A DNA stretch of 64,000 nt. It comes from Ixodes scapularis (taxonomy: Eukaryota; Arthropoda; Arachnida; Ixodida; Ixodidae). The translations under genes were made by a program, and so were the position numbers. The stretch spans positions 45,820,745 to 45,884,744 of the forward strand of contig NW_024609837.1 of the NCBI RefSeq assembly GCF_016920785.2, read 5' to 3'. Shown here piece by piece: positions 63,357 to 64,000 of the stretch. How positions within the stretch are numbered: position 1 is the stretch's first letter; each line of letters begins with the position of its first letter. The notes below the pieces were generated by a model. That model saw only the letters and a list, made by a program, of their open reading frames with translations, ran no database searches and had not been told where the DNA came from.

Positions 63357-64000
63357 ATCTTCTAGCAATCGTAGTGTTCGGATAAATTATGGCTTCGGCG
63401 TAAATGCGGCTAGTTAGCTATGGCGGAATATAGGCGAACATTGCTGACTGGGAAGTGCAGTCATCTTTGCTTCGTTACCCCTCGCCGCAATAAGAGGTTT
63501 AGCAGGGACACATGCATAACCTAAACGCACTTGTTCAACTTTTTTCGATTGAACACCGAAAGTTAGTCCACCCCCAATTTTCACCCGATTTTCTCTTGAT
63601 CTTAGGTGAGCTGTCTCTTGGGAAATTAACCTACATTTGTCTTTCCTTCGTTGTATTTTGCCGGTTTCATGTATTTTCGTCTCCTCTCTGTAATGCTCTC
63701 TAAGTCTTCGAGGTAATAAAAGAAAAAAAGGTTAGAAAGAAGGCTTAGAGAACATTCATTTGACGCCTTACGGTCGGAGTTCTTGCGTCATTAAACGCCC
63801 AATCACACTGGGTGTGACGTCACGAACATAGGCTTGTGTAAACCGCTTTAAGAATTAAAAAATAAGTTTCGTTCTATTTTTATGCCAACAACAAACGCTC
63901 TCGCTGCTCTATTATTTCCAGCCTATCCTTTTTTTTTTGCCTTTTTTTGGCAGTCAGGGGGACTGGATGCTTATGATATGTGCCCTGGATACAGGGAGGA
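63357..64000. other. Unassigned stretch to window end
   Basis: No gene recognised. GTGTGACGTCACG at about 63811 is the motif seen in MITE family H but without its ends. Confidence 0.35.

Noticed and set aside
1..64000. CRISPR arrays, operons, bacterial promoters or riboswitches
   Set aside because: The window is eukaryotic in every respect; regularly spaced repeats here are minisatellites or transposon arms without unique equal-length spacers.

Overview
The window is about 64 kb of nuclear DNA from an arthropod, most probably a hard tick (Ixodida). The evidence is the repeat content: a tRNA-derived SINE with intact Pol III boxes, a LINE whose 3' open frame carries the FEARTGVLRT-type motif I associate with tick non-LTR elements, a LINE with the VPQ.SVLGPLLFLL reverse-transcriptase block, a Ty3-type gag relic, and many hAT, MULE, TTAA-type and TA-type elements. 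The tick attribution is a judgement from recalled family resemblance. No bacterial gene structure, operon, CRISPR array or rRNA is present. No host protein-coding gene can be called with confidence; only four weak exon-like candidates are given (22841, 24736, 53149/53422 and 54388).

Layout. 0-5 kb: a SINE, a long-TIR MITE, and a hAT-like element (2077-4036) carrying a nested foldback element A (2416-3812). 5-10 kb: a second hAT-like element (5504-8697) carrying foldback element B (5612-6948), then a hAT element (8759-9972) with an exact 8-bp target duplication. Elements A and B are the highlight. Each has terminal inverted repeats built from a 15-bp minisatellite and is flanked by a 9-bp target duplication, and B still holds a MULE-transposase C-terminal relic. 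10-23 kb: a TTAA element, a SINE, palindromic MITEs, a 0.7-kb repeat, and a tandemly duplicated unit with a small open frame (19905-21060). 23-30 kb: polypurine/polypyrimidine MITEs, candidate exons, and a multimeric head-to-head tRNA-SINE array (27506-28537) between 12-bp direct repeats, followed by an array of CGCTAAATTTGGCG palindromes.

30-38 kb: a second inverted SINE dimer, a LINE 3' pseudogene, several MITEs and more SINE copies. 38.5-43.7 kb: one 5.1-kb DNA transposon with TIRs of roughly 300 bp and an exact 8-bp target duplication, containing gag-like relics. 44-52 kb: two hAT elements (one with a transposase dimerisation-domain relic), tandem TA MITEs and homopolymer tracts. 52-57 kb: more MITEs, a candidate CpG-rich first exon, a 12-bp minisatellite and a TTAA MITE. 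57.5-61.7 kb: one degraded LINE interrupted by a 2.2-kb insertion. 62-63.4 kb: another hAT element and an isolated hAT terminus.

The region is therefore a transposon graveyard with several layers of nesting. What can be read from it is insertion order and element architecture rather than pathways. Boundaries given with target-site duplications are the most reliable; those based only on similarity between copies inside the window are approximate.
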